Virus record (IMG/VR): IMGVR_UViG_3300025913_000098
Span: 1 to 26,718 of that record
Source of the DNA: a virus
Reading direction: 5' to 3' (one strand)
DNA length: 26,718 nt
The notes under the pieces: model-generated
Databases searched by the model: none
What the model was told of the DNA's origin: nothing
The model's input: only the letters and a program-made list of their open reading frames with translations
Shown: piece after piece, positions 1 through 7,065 of the stretch
Numbering within the stretch: position 1 is the stretch's first letter
Layout: each line of letters starts with the position of its first letter
Program-made: the position numbers and the translations under genes

Positions 1-1
1 G

Positions 2-337
2 GACCAGTCCGCTGCCACCAACACCGGGTACCAGTCCGCTGCCACCAACACCGGGTACCGGTCCGCTGCCACCAACACCGGGTACCGGTCCGCTGCCACC
101 AACACCGGCAACCAGTCCGCTGCCATAGTTGAAGGAAAAGAGTCTATAGCCATAGCAACCGGAGCGGAAGGCAAAGCAAAGGGCAAGATTGGATGCTGGC
201 TTGTTCTTGCTGAATGGCAAATAGCAAGCGATGAATGGCACCTTGTCGATGTGAAATCATTCGCTGTTGATGGTGAGAAAATTAAAGAAGATGTTTTCTA
301 TTCCCTGAAAAACGGGAAAGCAATTGAGATAGAATAG
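2..337 (+). CDS. Tandem-repeat phage protein, DUF7666-like C-terminus (5' end outside window)
   Basis: The reading frame is open from the window edge to the TAG at 335-337, so the start lies upstream. The visible N-terminal part is a run of 9-residue repeats (SAATNTGYQ, with R or Q and Y or N variants), followed by an Ala/Gly-rich stretch. The end is a compact domain with a GCWLVLAEW core and a closing segment of the kind VDGEKIKEDVFYSLKNG. I know this architecture from Bacteroidota phage and prophage proteins carrying the DUF7666 domain, often with long degenerate repeats in front; the function is unknown. Assignment rests on recalled sequence pattern, not a search. The repeat part could form a beta-solenoid-like structure, which is inference. 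Confidence 0.7.
   Translation, partial: DQSAATNTGYQSAATNTGYRSAATNTGYRSAATNTGNQSAAIVEGKESIAIATGAEGKAKGKIGCWLVLAEWQIASDEWHLVDVKSFAVDGEKIKEDVFYSLKNGKAIEIE
5..124 (+). repeat. 27-bp in-frame tandem repeat, four full copies plus a partial
   Basis: Units begin at 5, 32, 59 and 86, with a 12-bp partial copy at 113-124. Each full unit encodes nine residues. Copies are almost identical at the DNA level: the differences change Q to R at the first codon and the last GGG TAC to GGC AAC. Such identity at silent positions points to recent expansion or ongoing slippage. The array probably continues upstream of the window. Confidence 0.95.
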
Positions 338-346
338 TTCCCCGCG

Positions 347-396
347 ACCGGCTGGCTGCAGCATCGCTTAATCCGTTCGTTTTAATCCGGTTTTTT
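347..396 (+). terminator. Possible terminator after the repeat protein
   Basis: ACCGG at 347-351 can pair with CCGGT at 387-391, directly followed by a T run to 396. The stem is short and the loop is long (35 nt), so this is weak evidence. Its position just after the stop at 337 supports it. Confidence 0.35.
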
Positions 397-415
397 CACC
401 CGCCCTGTGCAGACT

Positions 416-440
416 CCTTCTTCCCCGAAGGTTGCCGGGG
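416..440 (+). promoter_or_regulatory. Two mutually exclusive hairpins upstream of the 472 gene
   Basis: CCTTC (416-420) can pair with GAAGG (427-431), or CCCCG (423-427) with CGGGG (436-440). The two foldings share bases, so only one can form at a time. The second is followed by CTATTTTATT, which could act as a weak terminator or as the 5' leader of the gene at 472. No function is proven. Confidence 0.35.
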
Positions 441-471
441 CTATTTTATTCCAGTCATCAATTAAAAGCAT

Positions 472-738
472 ATGGCTTATATAGAAGTTGAGCTCGACGA
501 TTTTGATACCGTAGAGTTGGTGGAGGAATTAGCCAAGAGGCTGGGTCAGAAGAAGAGAAATTTTCTGACGGGTAAAACCCTGAAAAAGGCCATAGAAGCT
601 ATGCAGGGGTTGGATGAAGCGCTACACGTTATGGTCCTTCCAATCGATTCAGTGGATGACCAATCCAAAAGAGATGTCTTGCGGAAATATTGGTCAGAAT
701 TGACGTCTTATCAATTTGAAGAAAAACTTAGTAAATAA
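472..738 (+). CDS. Small acidic phage protein (MAY family), unknown function
   Basis: This 88-residue protein starts at the ATG at 472. The N-terminus, MAYIEVELDDFDTVELVEEL, is acidic and predicted helical. It resembles the start of the 88-residue protein at 6425 (MAYVFTEIDL..DANDLIEEL), so the two are probably distant paralogues. I recognise this start from many Bacteroidota phage small proteins of unknown role. The C-terminal half has another helical, charged segment ending in KYWSELTSYQFEEKL. No catalytic motif, membrane segment or signal peptide is visible. It stands alone between the hairpins at 416-440 and the Dam gene at 789. Confidence 0.75.
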   Translation: MAYIEVELDDFDTVELVEELAKRLGQKKRNFLTGKTLKKAIEAMQGLDEALHVMVLPIDSVDDQSKRDVLRKYWSELTSYQFEEKLSK

Positions 739-788
739 TTTACTCTTTCTCCACAACCAGGAGAAGGGGGAGTAAACCAGCAAAAGAG

Positions 789-1622
789 ATGACCGCGATC
801 AAACGCCCGATATTACGCTACCACGGAGGGAAGTTCCTGCTGGCAAAATGGATCATCAGCCATTTCCAGGATCATCTTAATTATTTCGAGGCTATGGGAG
901 GTGGTGGAAGTGTGCTTATGCAAAAGGCGCGATCCAGATATGAGACGTATAATGATTTGTGGGGGACGGTGGTGAATGTTTTCAGGGTACTGCGGGACAA
1001 AGGGATGGCTGCTGAACTTGAACGGGTTATCCGGCTTACGCCTTATTCCCGCGAAGAATTTGCAGCATGCGGGGAGATCAACATCGGCGCTATGGAAGAT
1101 CCCATTGAAAAAGCCAGGTTAACCATACTGAGATCGTTTGCCGGCTACGGCTCAGCAGCTACAAACAATAAGCATGCTACAGGTTTCAGGACCTGGCCCA
1201 GGCCGCGCGGTTCATCGCCTGCCCAGGATTGGGCAAACTGGCCCAGTCAGATCAAGGCGTTCACAGAGCGGTTGCAGGGCGTGACCATTGAGAATAGGGA
1301 CTATCGGGAACTATTGCCGCTGTACGACGGCGACAATACGCTTGTATACCTCGATCCTCCTTATCCTCACGACACAAGGAACATGAAGCGCGGGAATGCC
1401 GCCTATGCGCACGAGTTCACCGATTCCGATCACATAGACATGGCTGAAAGGGTCCGTCGATTGAAATCCATGGTGGTTATCTCCGGTTACAATTGCCCGC
1501 TATATGATGACCTTTTCAAAGGCTGGCAGAAAGTAGAGAAAACTGCAATGGCCGACGGAGGTCGGGAAAGAGTTGAATGTCTTTGGATTAATAGGACCGG
1601 TAAAAACACACTTTTCGCATGA
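789..1622 (+). CDS. dam: DNA adenine methylase, D12 class (Dam family)
   Basis: The 277-residue protein matches the D12-class N6-adenine methyltransferase plan, about the usual length of 250-300. Residues 9-22 (LRYHGGKFLLAKWI) form the N-terminal SAM-pocket motif with the GGK signature. Residues 32-47 (YFEAMGGGGSVLMQKA) replace the usual EPFxGGGxV motif I. The catalytic DPPY is at 189-192. It transfers a methyl group from S-adenosylmethionine to adenine in DNA; phages use such orphan enzymes to evade host restriction or to mark their own DNA. No cognate restriction enzyme is nearby. The stop overlaps the ATG of a 32-codon ORF by 4 nt, and a C5 methylase follows. Target sequence cannot be read from the protein. 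Confidence 0.93.
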   Translation: MTAIKRPILRYHGGKFLLAKWIISHFQDHLNYFEAMGGGGSVLMQKARSRYETYNDLWGTVVNVFRVLRDKGMAAELERVIRLTPYSREEFAACGEINIGAMEDPIEKARLTILRSFAGYGSAATNNKHATGFRTWPRPRGSSPAQDWANWPSQIKAFTERLQGVTIENRDYRELLPLYDGDNTLVYLDPPYPHDTRNMKRGNAAYAHEFTDSDHIDMAERVRRLKSMVVISGYNCPLYDDLFKGWQKVEKTAMADGGRERVECLWINRTGKNTLFA

Positions 1623-1717
1623 GAAAATCACCCTACACCCTCTCCTACTCCGATCTTGTCCAATGGGCAGAGAAGCAGGAGAGGTACGCAATGGAAAATG
1701 AAAACAACGAAAGATAA
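1619..1717 (+). CDS. Small ORF coupling the two DNA methylases
   Basis: A 32-residue ORF begins at the ATG at 1619, which overlaps the Dam stop as ATGA, and ends with TAA at 1715-1717, three bases before the C5 methylase ATG. The peptide begins MRKSPYTLSYSDLVQWAEKQ and ends in a charged tail rich in E and N. I recognise no family. Its exact fit between neighbours and its 4-nt overlap match the style of the rest of the window, which supports a real gene. It could also be only a leader that carries ribosomes from dam to the C5 methylase. Confidence 0.5.
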   Translation: MRKSPYTLSYSDLVQWAEKQERYAMENENNER

Positions 1718-1720
1718 ATT

Positions 1721-3376
1721 ATGCCAAAGAAAAATTCATATATCACATTTACGGATCAATTCTGTGGAGCTGGCGGAAGCAGTCAGGGCGTCCGAAATCT
1801 ATCACGCAAATACGCCGGAGGAGTGGAAGTTAAATTAGCTCTTAATCATTGGAAATTAGCCATTGAGACGCACAATACGAATTTCCCCAATACGATCCAT
1901 GATTGTACCGATATCAGTGCAGCCGATCCGCGCCGATACCCTTCAACGGATATTTTGATTACCTCGCCTGAATGCACCAATCATTCGCTTGCCAATGGTA
2001 AAAAGAAACCAAAGAACCTTATTGATCTTTTTACCGCCGGAAAGCTGGATCCTGCGGCAGAACGTTCCAGGGCCACGATGTGGGACGTTCCACGATTCGC
2101 AGAATACCACGGCTATAATGCCATTATCGTGGAAAATGTAGTTGATGCACGTAAATGGGTAATGTTCGAAGCCTGGTTAATGGCTATGCACGCGTTGGGT
2201 TATAATCATAAGTGCTGTTATCTCAATAGTATGCATTTCCAGCCGACCCCACAAAGCAGGGATAGGATGTACATCGTCTTTTGGAAAAAAGGGAATAAGG
2301 CCCCAGACCTTGAATACATGCCCATCGCTTGGTGCGGCAAATGCAGAAAGGATGTTCAATCTCTTCAAACATGGAAGAATCGCCGAAGGAAATTTGGCAA
2401 ATATCGCACCCAATATGTGTACTGCTGTCCATCTTGCGCTTCAGTCGTTGAACCTTATTATTATGCCTCCTTCAACTGTATAGACTGGACAGATTTGGGA
2501 GAACGTATTGGCGACCGGCCAAAGCCACTTGCTGATAAAACAATCACGCGCATACAATATGGCCTTGATAAATATGGGCGTCAGCCAATGGTAGTGACCA
2601 CCCGATATACTTCGGGAGTAGATTGCAGGGTAAGGCCGGCGGCGACGGACCCTATGCCGACACAACCAGGCGACGCCAGTCACGGCATTTGTACGCCTCT
2701 TATAATTGCTGCCAAATATGGCCCCGGATTGGGCTATAGAGTCAAATCTGCCGCATCTGATCCGCTTGGCACTCAGGTAGCGGATGTTCACCACGGAATA
2801 TGCACGCCTTTCATTGTAAAGCTGGAGCACGGAGGAAAAGTAAAAAGCACCACGGAGTCTCTTCACACCCAGACAACAAGGCAAAGCGACATGGTGGTTA
2901 CTGCCTATGTGAAGTCGTCTACGGATAGCTTGCCAACTCAAACAACTTGCCAAGGTATGGGCGTTGTTATGCCGATGCTGACCGAGATGTATGGTAATGG
3001 GAACTGTCGTCCAATAACCGATCCTTGCTCGACTATCACGGCTGGTGGAACTAAGCACGGTCTCATCACTACAGAGTCCTGGAATAGCTTTCTGGCCGCC
3101 TATTACAATGGTAGTAATTGTACCAAACGGATTACGGAAGAGGCGGGTACACTGACCGCCAGGGAGGGTATGGGTATCGTGAATTATAAGGAACCGAGCC
3201 TTGAAGATTGTTATTACCGAATGCTTAAGGCTCAGGAAGTAAAGATCGGTATGGCATTCGACAAAGATTATATAGTTCTTGGAAATAGCCGGGAGCAGGT
3301 AAAGCAATGCGGTAATGCAGTTACTCCGCCTGCCATGGAATGGCTCGCGCAGCAGGTAATTGAAAGCTTAAAGTAA
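1721..3376 (+). CDS. DNA cytosine C5-methyltransferase with zinc ribbon and internal repeats
   Basis: The 551-residue protein has the C5-methylase motifs in order: I FCGAGG (14-19), IV SPEC with catalytic Cys85, VI ENV (138-140), VIII QSRDR (178-182) and X GNAVTPP (531-537). Motif IV reads PEC rather than the common PCQ. Between VIII and X lie a zinc ribbon (CGKC 205-208, CCPSC 235-239) and, at about 289-488, six degenerate repeats with a DPxxTQT-like core. The usual target-recognition region occupies this position, so repeats and ribbon probably make up or decorate it. The enzyme methylates cytosine C5 in DNA, likely for anti-restriction together with the adjacent Dam. It is longer than typical bacterial enzymes (about 330-450), which the repeat block accounts for. 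Confidence 0.92.
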   Translation: MPKKNSYITFTDQFCGAGGSSQGVRNLSRKYAGGVEVKLALNHWKLAIETHNTNFPNTIHDCTDISAADPRRYPSTDILITSPECTNHSLANGKKKPKNLIDLFTAGKLDPAAERSRATMWDVPRFAEYHGYNAIIVENVVDARKWVMFEAWLMAMHALGYNHKCCYLNSMHFQPTPQSRDRMYIVFWKKGNKAPDLEYMPIAWCGKCRKDVQSLQTWKNRRRKFGKYRTQYVYCCPSCASVVEPYYYASFNCIDWTDLGERIGDRPKPLADKTITRIQYGLDKYGRQPMVVTTRYTSGVDCRVRPAATDPMPTQPGDASHGICTPLIIAAKYGPGLGYRVKSAASDPLGTQVADVHHGICTPFIVKLEHGGKVKSTTESLHTQTTRQSDMVVTAYVKSSTDSLPTQTTCQGMGVVMPMLTEMYGNGNCRPITDPCSTITAGGTKHGLITTESWNSFLAAYYNGSNCTKRITEEAGTLTAREGMGIVNYKEPSLEDCYYRMLKAQEVKIGMAFDKDYIVLGNSREQVKQCGNAVTPPAMEWLAQQVIESLK

Positions 3377-3721
3377 TTAAATATAAACAGGTTCTTTCCG
3401 GCTTCTACGCCTGGGCTTAAACAGAATAACAGCCGAATAGCAAGCCTCTCTTGATGCTTATATGTTGATCACAATAGTGTCCGCGCTGGCCGACCACTGT
3501 ACAACGGACGACTTGGAAAAAGAAAATTGATAAAGAGATCGATAACGCCGGGGATAGGGCAGGAACGCATCGGTAGAGAGTGAAAAAGGGCCATCTGTAA
3601 AAAAAACGACCCTTTTTAAATTCTTGGATAGAAATAGTAAGTATTAAACTCTGACAGGTAAAGATACTTAATATTTTGATTCCAAGGATATAGGAGTGGT
3701 AATGCAAGCTAAAGTCAAAAT
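3377..3721. other. Intergenic region with short hairpins and no convincing gene
   Basis: These 345 bp separate the methylase pair from the early operon. A small hairpin lies at 3398-3414 (CCGGC, loop TTCTAC, GCC-t-GG). A 22-codon ORF (3462-3530) starts MLITIVSALADH but stops early; a different frame stays open after it, so it could be a decayed small gene. The terminator at 3583-3617 is listed separately. I see no promoter with a full TAnnTTTG box, although AT-rich sequence before 3722 may hold one. Confidence 0.6.
3583..3617 (+). terminator. Intrinsic terminator, possibly bidirectional
   Basis: AAAAAGGG (3583-3590) pairs perfectly with CCCTTTTT (3610-3617) across a 19-nt A-rich loop. The T run is inside the right arm and the A run inside the left, so the structure could work on both strands. 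The loop is longer than usual. Confidence 0.6.
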
Positions 3722-4288
3722 ATGAAACCAAAAGCCTTTCAAAAGCCAACGATAGAAGAAGTGGAAGCCTTTATGCAGGAGCGCAAACCGGAATGGCCGG
3801 CGAAGTTCTGCAGATTTTATGCGGAGAAGTTCTGGAATAGCTATGAAAAATCAGGGTGGCGGCTCAGTGCTGGCCGGGGAGGACCGGTAAAAAGCTGGAA
3901 AGCTTGCTTCTCTTCGAATTGGCAGGATGTTTCTTTCCAATCGGATAGGGAGGCTCTCAATAGGATGGTAACGGAGGAGATAGCGCGATCCAAGGCGCAG
4001 CAAGGAAAAGGGCCGGATAGGCTTGTAGAGGTCACGCCGGATGCCCTGGACGCACTTCTGGAAAAGTACATGTCCAGCCCTACACGTGTTTTGCCTTCGA
4101 TGCTGGCCGGCTGCTACGACTGGATAAAGTCGAAGATCAAGGTGAAGCTGAGCAGGGAGCAAAGAGATATTGTAATGGGGCTTGCTGAAAAAGATGTGGA
4201 GAAAGCGAAGGCAACGGTCGTGGGATGGGTATTTGAAAATCTCGCCAGAGAGGGAAAGACCTTTAAACAATTGACCGCCAATGTCTGA
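3722..4288 (+). CDS. Putative replication-associated phage protein
   Basis: This 188-residue protein has an N-terminal module FQKPTIEEVEAFMQER, then FYAEKFWNSYEKSGW and a VKSWKACFSSNW segment. The spacing of KPTxEEV, FYxxxxxxGW and xxWKAxxxxW is that of the C-terminal module found in Bacteroidota phage replication initiators and DnaT-like replisome proteins, where it is followed by little else. Here the module is N-terminal and carries a further 100-residue helical region (PSMLAGCYDWIKSKIKVKLS). A role in DNA replication is inferred from this pattern and from the DnaA-like protein four genes on. No helicase or primase motif is visible. It opens the operon after the terminator at 3583. Confidence 0.6.
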   Translation: MKPKAFQKPTIEEVEAFMQERKPEWPAKFCRFYAEKFWNSYEKSGWRLSAGRGGPVKSWKACFSSNWQDVSFQSDREALNRMVTEEIARSKAQQGKGPDRLVEVTPDALDALLEKYMSSPTRVLPSMLAGCYDWIKSKIKVKLSREQRDIVMGLAEKDVEKAKATVVGWVFENLAREGKTFKQLTANV

Positions 4289-4586
4289 AGATCATAAAAT
4301 ATTGGTTCATCTGGGGTATGCGTATCTGGATATGTACAGGCGGGAGATATTTCAATTGGAAATGCTTTTCACCTTGCCGGTGGTTCGGCATATGCTTTTG
4401 TCCATCTATAGTTCGATGGTAGGAAGGAAGATGATCCTGGCAATTGAGAAGCTGCCGGCCGATATAAAGGAGAAACTGAAGATAGAATGCCGGGAATATA
4501 CCTTCGGTAAGCCGGCGGATCTGGCTATTGAATTTGCAAAATGCTACTGGTCCCTGGACCAGCTGGCTAAAATGAAAGAACAATGA
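4281..4586 (+). CDS. Hypothetical phage protein
   Basis: The 101-residue product is mostly predicted alpha-helical, with hydrophobic patches (LGYAYLDMY, MLFTLPVVRHMLLSIYSSMV) but no clear membrane span. I recognise no family. The ATG at 4281 overlaps the end of the preceding gene by 8 nt, and its own stop overlaps the next ATG as ATGA, so it is translated as part of a coupled set with 3722 and 4583. That placement suggests, but does not show, a replication-linked role. Confidence 0.65.
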   Translation: MSEDHKILVHLGYAYLDMYRREIFQLEMLFTLPVVRHMLLSIYSSMVGRKMILAIEKLPADIKEKLKIECREYTFGKPADLAIEFAKCYWSLDQLAKMKEQ

Positions 4587-4810
4587 AATGGACAACCGAA
4601 AAACTTCTGGCCTTTAAAGCGCATTTTGTACTAACCGATAGACAGATTGCCAAAGGGATAGGTATCACCCATAAAATGGCCTGGAGTATTCGGAATGGAG
4701 AGGTTGACATAGGCCGATACAGTGCTCCGTTGACGGCCTTTATGGAATCGGTGAGAGCGGGCAAGATTGCCGAGGCGGAAAAAATGATCGAGTATTTCAA
4801 AAGCTTTTAA
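4583..4810 (+). CDS. Small helix-turn-helix DNA-binding protein
   Basis: The 75-residue product starts MKWTTEKLLAFKAHF and then shows a helix-turn-helix pattern: LTDRQIAKGIGITHKMAWSI at about residues 17-36. The short first helix with DRQIAKGIG, followed by a recognition-like helix, fits XRE or resolvase-like HTH folds. The C-terminal helix AEAEKMIEYFKSF could mediate dimerisation. It is coupled to the previous gene by ATGA. A regulator or DNA-binding accessory of replication is likely; the exact family is not certain. Confidence 0.6.
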   Translation: MKWTTEKLLAFKAHFVLTDRQIAKGIGITHKMAWSIRNGEVDIGRYSAPLTAFMESVRAGKIAEAEKMIEYFKSF

Positions 4811-4813
4811 CCC

Positions 4814-4825
4814 AGGCTCCGGCCT
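4814..4825 (+). promoter_or_regulatory. Short UNCG-type hairpin upstream of the 4839 gene
   Basis: AGGC, TCCG, GCCT makes a perfect 4-bp stem with a UCCG loop of the stable UNCG class. It ends 13 nt before the ATG at 4839. It might influence start-site access; the stem is short and could be chance. Confidence 0.3.
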
Positions 4826-4838
4826 ATAAAATAAACAT

Positions 4839-5081
4839 ATGGCAAATAAGCAATATTCGAGGATGACAGCTGATTTCAATCCGGCTGTTGGAAATAAAGG
4901 CGATAGAGTAGAAATAAAGTTCAGGGGAAGAAACAGCGTGGGCAATGATTGCGAAATGACCATTTTGATTGATAAATGGTTCCTACCGGAGATCATAAAG
5001 AGTTTTGCTGAAATAGCAAGACGGGATGTTGCGGCGGCTGTTGGATTTGAAAAGAGGATCAAAAATGCTATAGAATCATGA
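4839..5081 (+). CDS. Hypothetical phage protein
   Basis: The 80-residue product begins MANKQYSRMTADFNP and has a beta-rich first half (RVEIKFRGRNSV, CEMTILIDKW) and a helical second half (EIIKSFAEIARRDVAAAVGF). No family is recognised. Its stop overlaps the ATG of the DnaA-like gene by 4 nt, so the two are probably co-translated. It has neither Cys pairs nor membrane spans. Confidence 0.6.
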   Translation: MANKQYSRMTADFNPAVGNKGDRVEIKFRGRNSVGNDCEMTILIDKWFLPEIIKSFAEIARRDVAAAVGFEKRIKNAIES

Positions 5082-5485
5082 ACCGAGAATTATTCCTGTC
5101 AGACTTCAAGCGCCTCCGCCGCGCTTATCCGCCGGAAGACCTGCCGGAGATTCTGGCAGACTACGTGAAGAACATGCCCCTAATGCCAGCGCATTGGCCT
5201 GGCAATACCCGGCATCCGGATAAGATCATTCGCCATTGTTGCATCTACTTCCGCACGAACCTTAAAAAGATGGCCATGCGATGCAGGAAAGAAAGCATCA
5301 AATATCCCCGGCAGGCGACAATCTACCTGCTCGAAAAACGATCAGGCTTGCATCATGATGAGATAGCCGCCATATTCGGGCTGGATCGAACGACAATCAT
5401 TTCTTCCCGCGACCGCATCCAGAACCTTATTGACACGAACGAAGATATACGGGCAGAGTTGTGGAGGTTGAATGCGAAATTATGA
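5078..5485 (+). CDS. Stand-alone DnaA domain IV-like DNA-binding protein
   Basis: The 135-residue protein ends in a region that matches the DnaA C-terminal domain (Bac_DnaA_C): PRQATIYLLEKRSGLHHDEI from residue 77, then AAIFGLDRTTIISSRDRI. The signature GxDRTT corresponds to the GRDHTT of DnaA that reads the DnaA box. There is no AAA+ ATPase domain, so it cannot open an origin like DnaA itself. The first 70 residues are helical with basic patches (KRLRRAYPP, RTNLKKMAMRCRKES). In phages such proteins may direct host DnaA boxes, regulate replication or transcription; that is inference. It sits among replication-like and HTH genes, coupled to the gene in front. Confidence 0.75.
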   Translation: MNRELFLSDFKRLRRAYPPEDLPEILADYVKNMPLMPAHWPGNTRHPDKIIRHCCIYFRTNLKKMAMRCRKESIKYPRQATIYLLEKRSGLHHDEIAAIFGLDRTTIISSRDRIQNLIDTNEDIRAELWRLNAKL

Positions 5486-5687
5486 CCCTATGGACCTTTA
5501 CGACAAAATCCGCCTTATGAAGGACCTGATCAAAGAGAACAAGGATATAACCGTAGGAGAATACTGGGAGACGGTAAAAGAGATTGAGAGCGTGGAGCAT
5601 AAGACAGCGGGTTATATTCAGACAACATCTGGCATCCTGGAAAGCGAGATTATTCACAACAAATTCACAAAGAAAAAGGCATCATGA
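5472..5687 (+). CDS. Hypothetical helical protein
   Basis: The 71-residue product is charged and probably all-helical (YDKIRLMKDLIKENKDITVG). The ATG at 5472 overlaps the end of the DnaA-like gene by 14 nt; its stop overlaps the next ATG as ATGA. No family is recognised. The lysine-rich end (NKFTKKKAS) could touch nucleic acid. Confidence 0.6.
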   Translation: MRNYDPMDLYDKIRLMKDLIKENKDITVGEYWETVKEIESVEHKTAGYIQTTSGILESEIIHNKFTKKKAS

Positions 5688-6421
5688 AAAAAGAACGACC
5701 CATTTTATTCTCAACTCCAATGGTCCAGGCTTTATTGGAAGGAAGGAAGACGCAGACGCGGAGGATCATAAAGCCGCAGCCAAGCCCCAGGGCCACAGAA
5801 TTTTACCATTCAGTCAAAGGTGGATGGCCAAAGACACCTTGGCATGCAAGGCTAGAACTTCCAAGCGATCCGGGATATTATGAGGTTACGGATTTATACA
5901 AATGCCCCTATGGAACCGTAGGGGACATTCTTTGGGTACGGGAGACTTTCATCCAAGGTCAGAAAATGGACGGCGAGGAGATGTTCGTATATGACGACAA
6001 TGGCCATCCAATTGACAAGACTTGGTACAGAGCGGATGGAGACCTGGATAAGTGGTTCAACGGCGACGCAATGGTGGAAGTACCATGGAAGCCATCTATC
6101 CACATGCCCAAGTCCGCTGCCCGCCTCTGGTTGGAGCTAACGGATATCCGTGTGGAGAGGGTGCAGGATATAAGCGAGGAAGACGCGATTGCTGAAGGGG
6201 TAGAAAGTCGGCTTGAAGAGCGTCTAATATCTAAGCCAGTTCACTATAAGGTCTATTACAACGGTCCAGGGGATGACTCTACTTATTCCTCATCAGCATC
6301 TGTTTCATTTGAGACACTCTGGCAAAAGATTAACGGTCCTGAGTCCTTGCAGGCCAATCCGTGGATATGGGCGCTGACATTAAAAGTTTTATCTACCACT
6401 GGTAAAACTGAAACACTATAG
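5684..6421 (+). CDS. ASCH-like phage protein (PILFSTPMVQALLEGRKTQT family)
   Basis: The 245-residue protein begins with the recognisable block RPILFSTPMVQALLEGRKTQ followed by TRRIIKPQ, then GDILWVRETF and HMPKSAARLWLELTDIRVER. Proteins with these blocks are common in tailed phages and are annotated as hypothetical or, historically, as morphogenetic; the fold is related to ASCH/PUA-like domains that bind RNA or modified nucleotides. Here it lies in the early operon, far from head genes, so a nucleic-acid role is more likely than morphogenesis. The RKTQTRR motif at about residues 20-26 and GDxLWVRE are the conserved parts. Exact activity is unknown. Confidence 0.75.
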   Translation: MKKERPILFSTPMVQALLEGRKTQTRRIIKPQPSPRATEFYHSVKGGWPKTPWHARLELPSDPGYYEVTDLYKCPYGTVGDILWVRETFIQGQKMDGEEMFVYDDNGHPIDKTWYRADGDLDKWFNGDAMVEVPWKPSIHMPKSAARLWLELTDIRVERVQDISEEDAIAEGVESRLEERLISKPVHYKVYYNGPGDDSTYSSSASVSFETLWQKINGPESLQANPWIWALTLKVLSTTGKTETL

Positions 6422-6424
6422 TAT

Positions 6425-6691
6425 ATGGCATATGTTTTCACGGAAATAGATCTCAGAGAGGTCGACGCCAATGATCTGATTGAAGAGTTGCAAAGTCGTT
6501 ATTTGGATGACAGGCATCGAGCCGAGCTTATTGATCTTTTGAAAGGCGAAGAAAAAACTAAACTGGATTTATTTTTCAAAGTGAAAGATAGGTATAGCCT
6601 TCTGGAGCTACAGGAGTTATTCCAGGAAAAATCCGTCAGTTTACCAACTCCAAAAGAACAATTACCATTATTTATCAACGATAAAACCTGA
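6425..6691 (+). CDS. Small acidic phage protein, likely paralogue of the 472 protein
   Basis: The 88-residue product has the same length and a similar start to the protein at 472 (MAY, acidic stretch, DANDLIEELQSRY). The middle is helical and charged, and the end is proline-bearing (SLPTPKEQLPLF). The similarity is confined mainly to the first 25 residues, so shared function is not certain. It lies 3 nt after the ASCH-like gene and 6 nt before the next gene, so it is operonic. Confidence 0.65.
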   Translation: MAYVFTEIDLREVDANDLIEELQSRYLDDRHRAELIDLLKGEEKTKLDLFFKVKDRYSLLELQELFQEKSVSLPTPKEQLPLFINDKT

Positions 6692-6697
6692 AACACT

Positions 6698-7054
6698 ATG
6701 ACCCTCGAAACAGCAAAAAAATTGATAGGCAACTGTGTATACTGCGGCCTATATGCAAACGGAATCATCGACGACAAGCCGGAAAGGATCGAAGTATCCC
6801 TGGCAGATCTCATGGAGGCGAACCGACTTGTAGCAGAAGCCAACGAGGCGGCAGAAAAGAAGCAGCGAGAAGAAAGCGGAACTTGCAGCGTACAAATGAC
6901 AGTAGCGGAAAGAGGACTGGCTGCTATGTACGCAGCCGCAAACTTTGCGGGCGGCAGCTGCGAGGAACCCAATATCGTAGGATATGCCAACGGCAATTAT
7001 GTCATGGTCATCCATGAGCGGCATTTGAAACGGACAGAAGGCGACGAATCTTAA
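6698..7054 (+). CDS. Hypothetical phage protein
   Basis: The 118-residue product starts MTLETAKKLIGNCVYCGLYA, which contains one CxxC pair; no second CxxC follows (one Cys each in GTCSV and GSCEE), so a zinc ribbon is not supported. A helical segment ADLMEANRLVAEANEAAEKK follows, then a region ending NYVMVIHERHLKR. I recognise no family. It sits between two other small operonic genes. Confidence 0.6.
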   Translation: MTLETAKKLIGNCVYCGLYANGIIDDKPERIEVSLADLMEANRLVAEANEAAEKKQREESGTCSVQMTVAERGLAAMYAAANFAGGSCEEPNIVGYANGNYVMVIHERHLKRTEGDES

Positions 7055-7065
7055 TAAACACAATA

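Noticed and set aside
5-124. CRISPR array
   Set aside because: The repeats are contiguous, in frame and have no spacers; they encode a 9-residue protein repeat.
2441-3307. 288-residue open frame on the minus strand
   Set aside because: It lies wholly inside the C5 methylase, whose motifs are complete; the minus-strand product has no recognisable domain.
3462-3530. 22-codon ORF in the 3377-3721 gap
   Set aside because: It is too short and isolated to call, though a +1 continuation suggests that it could be a decayed small gene.
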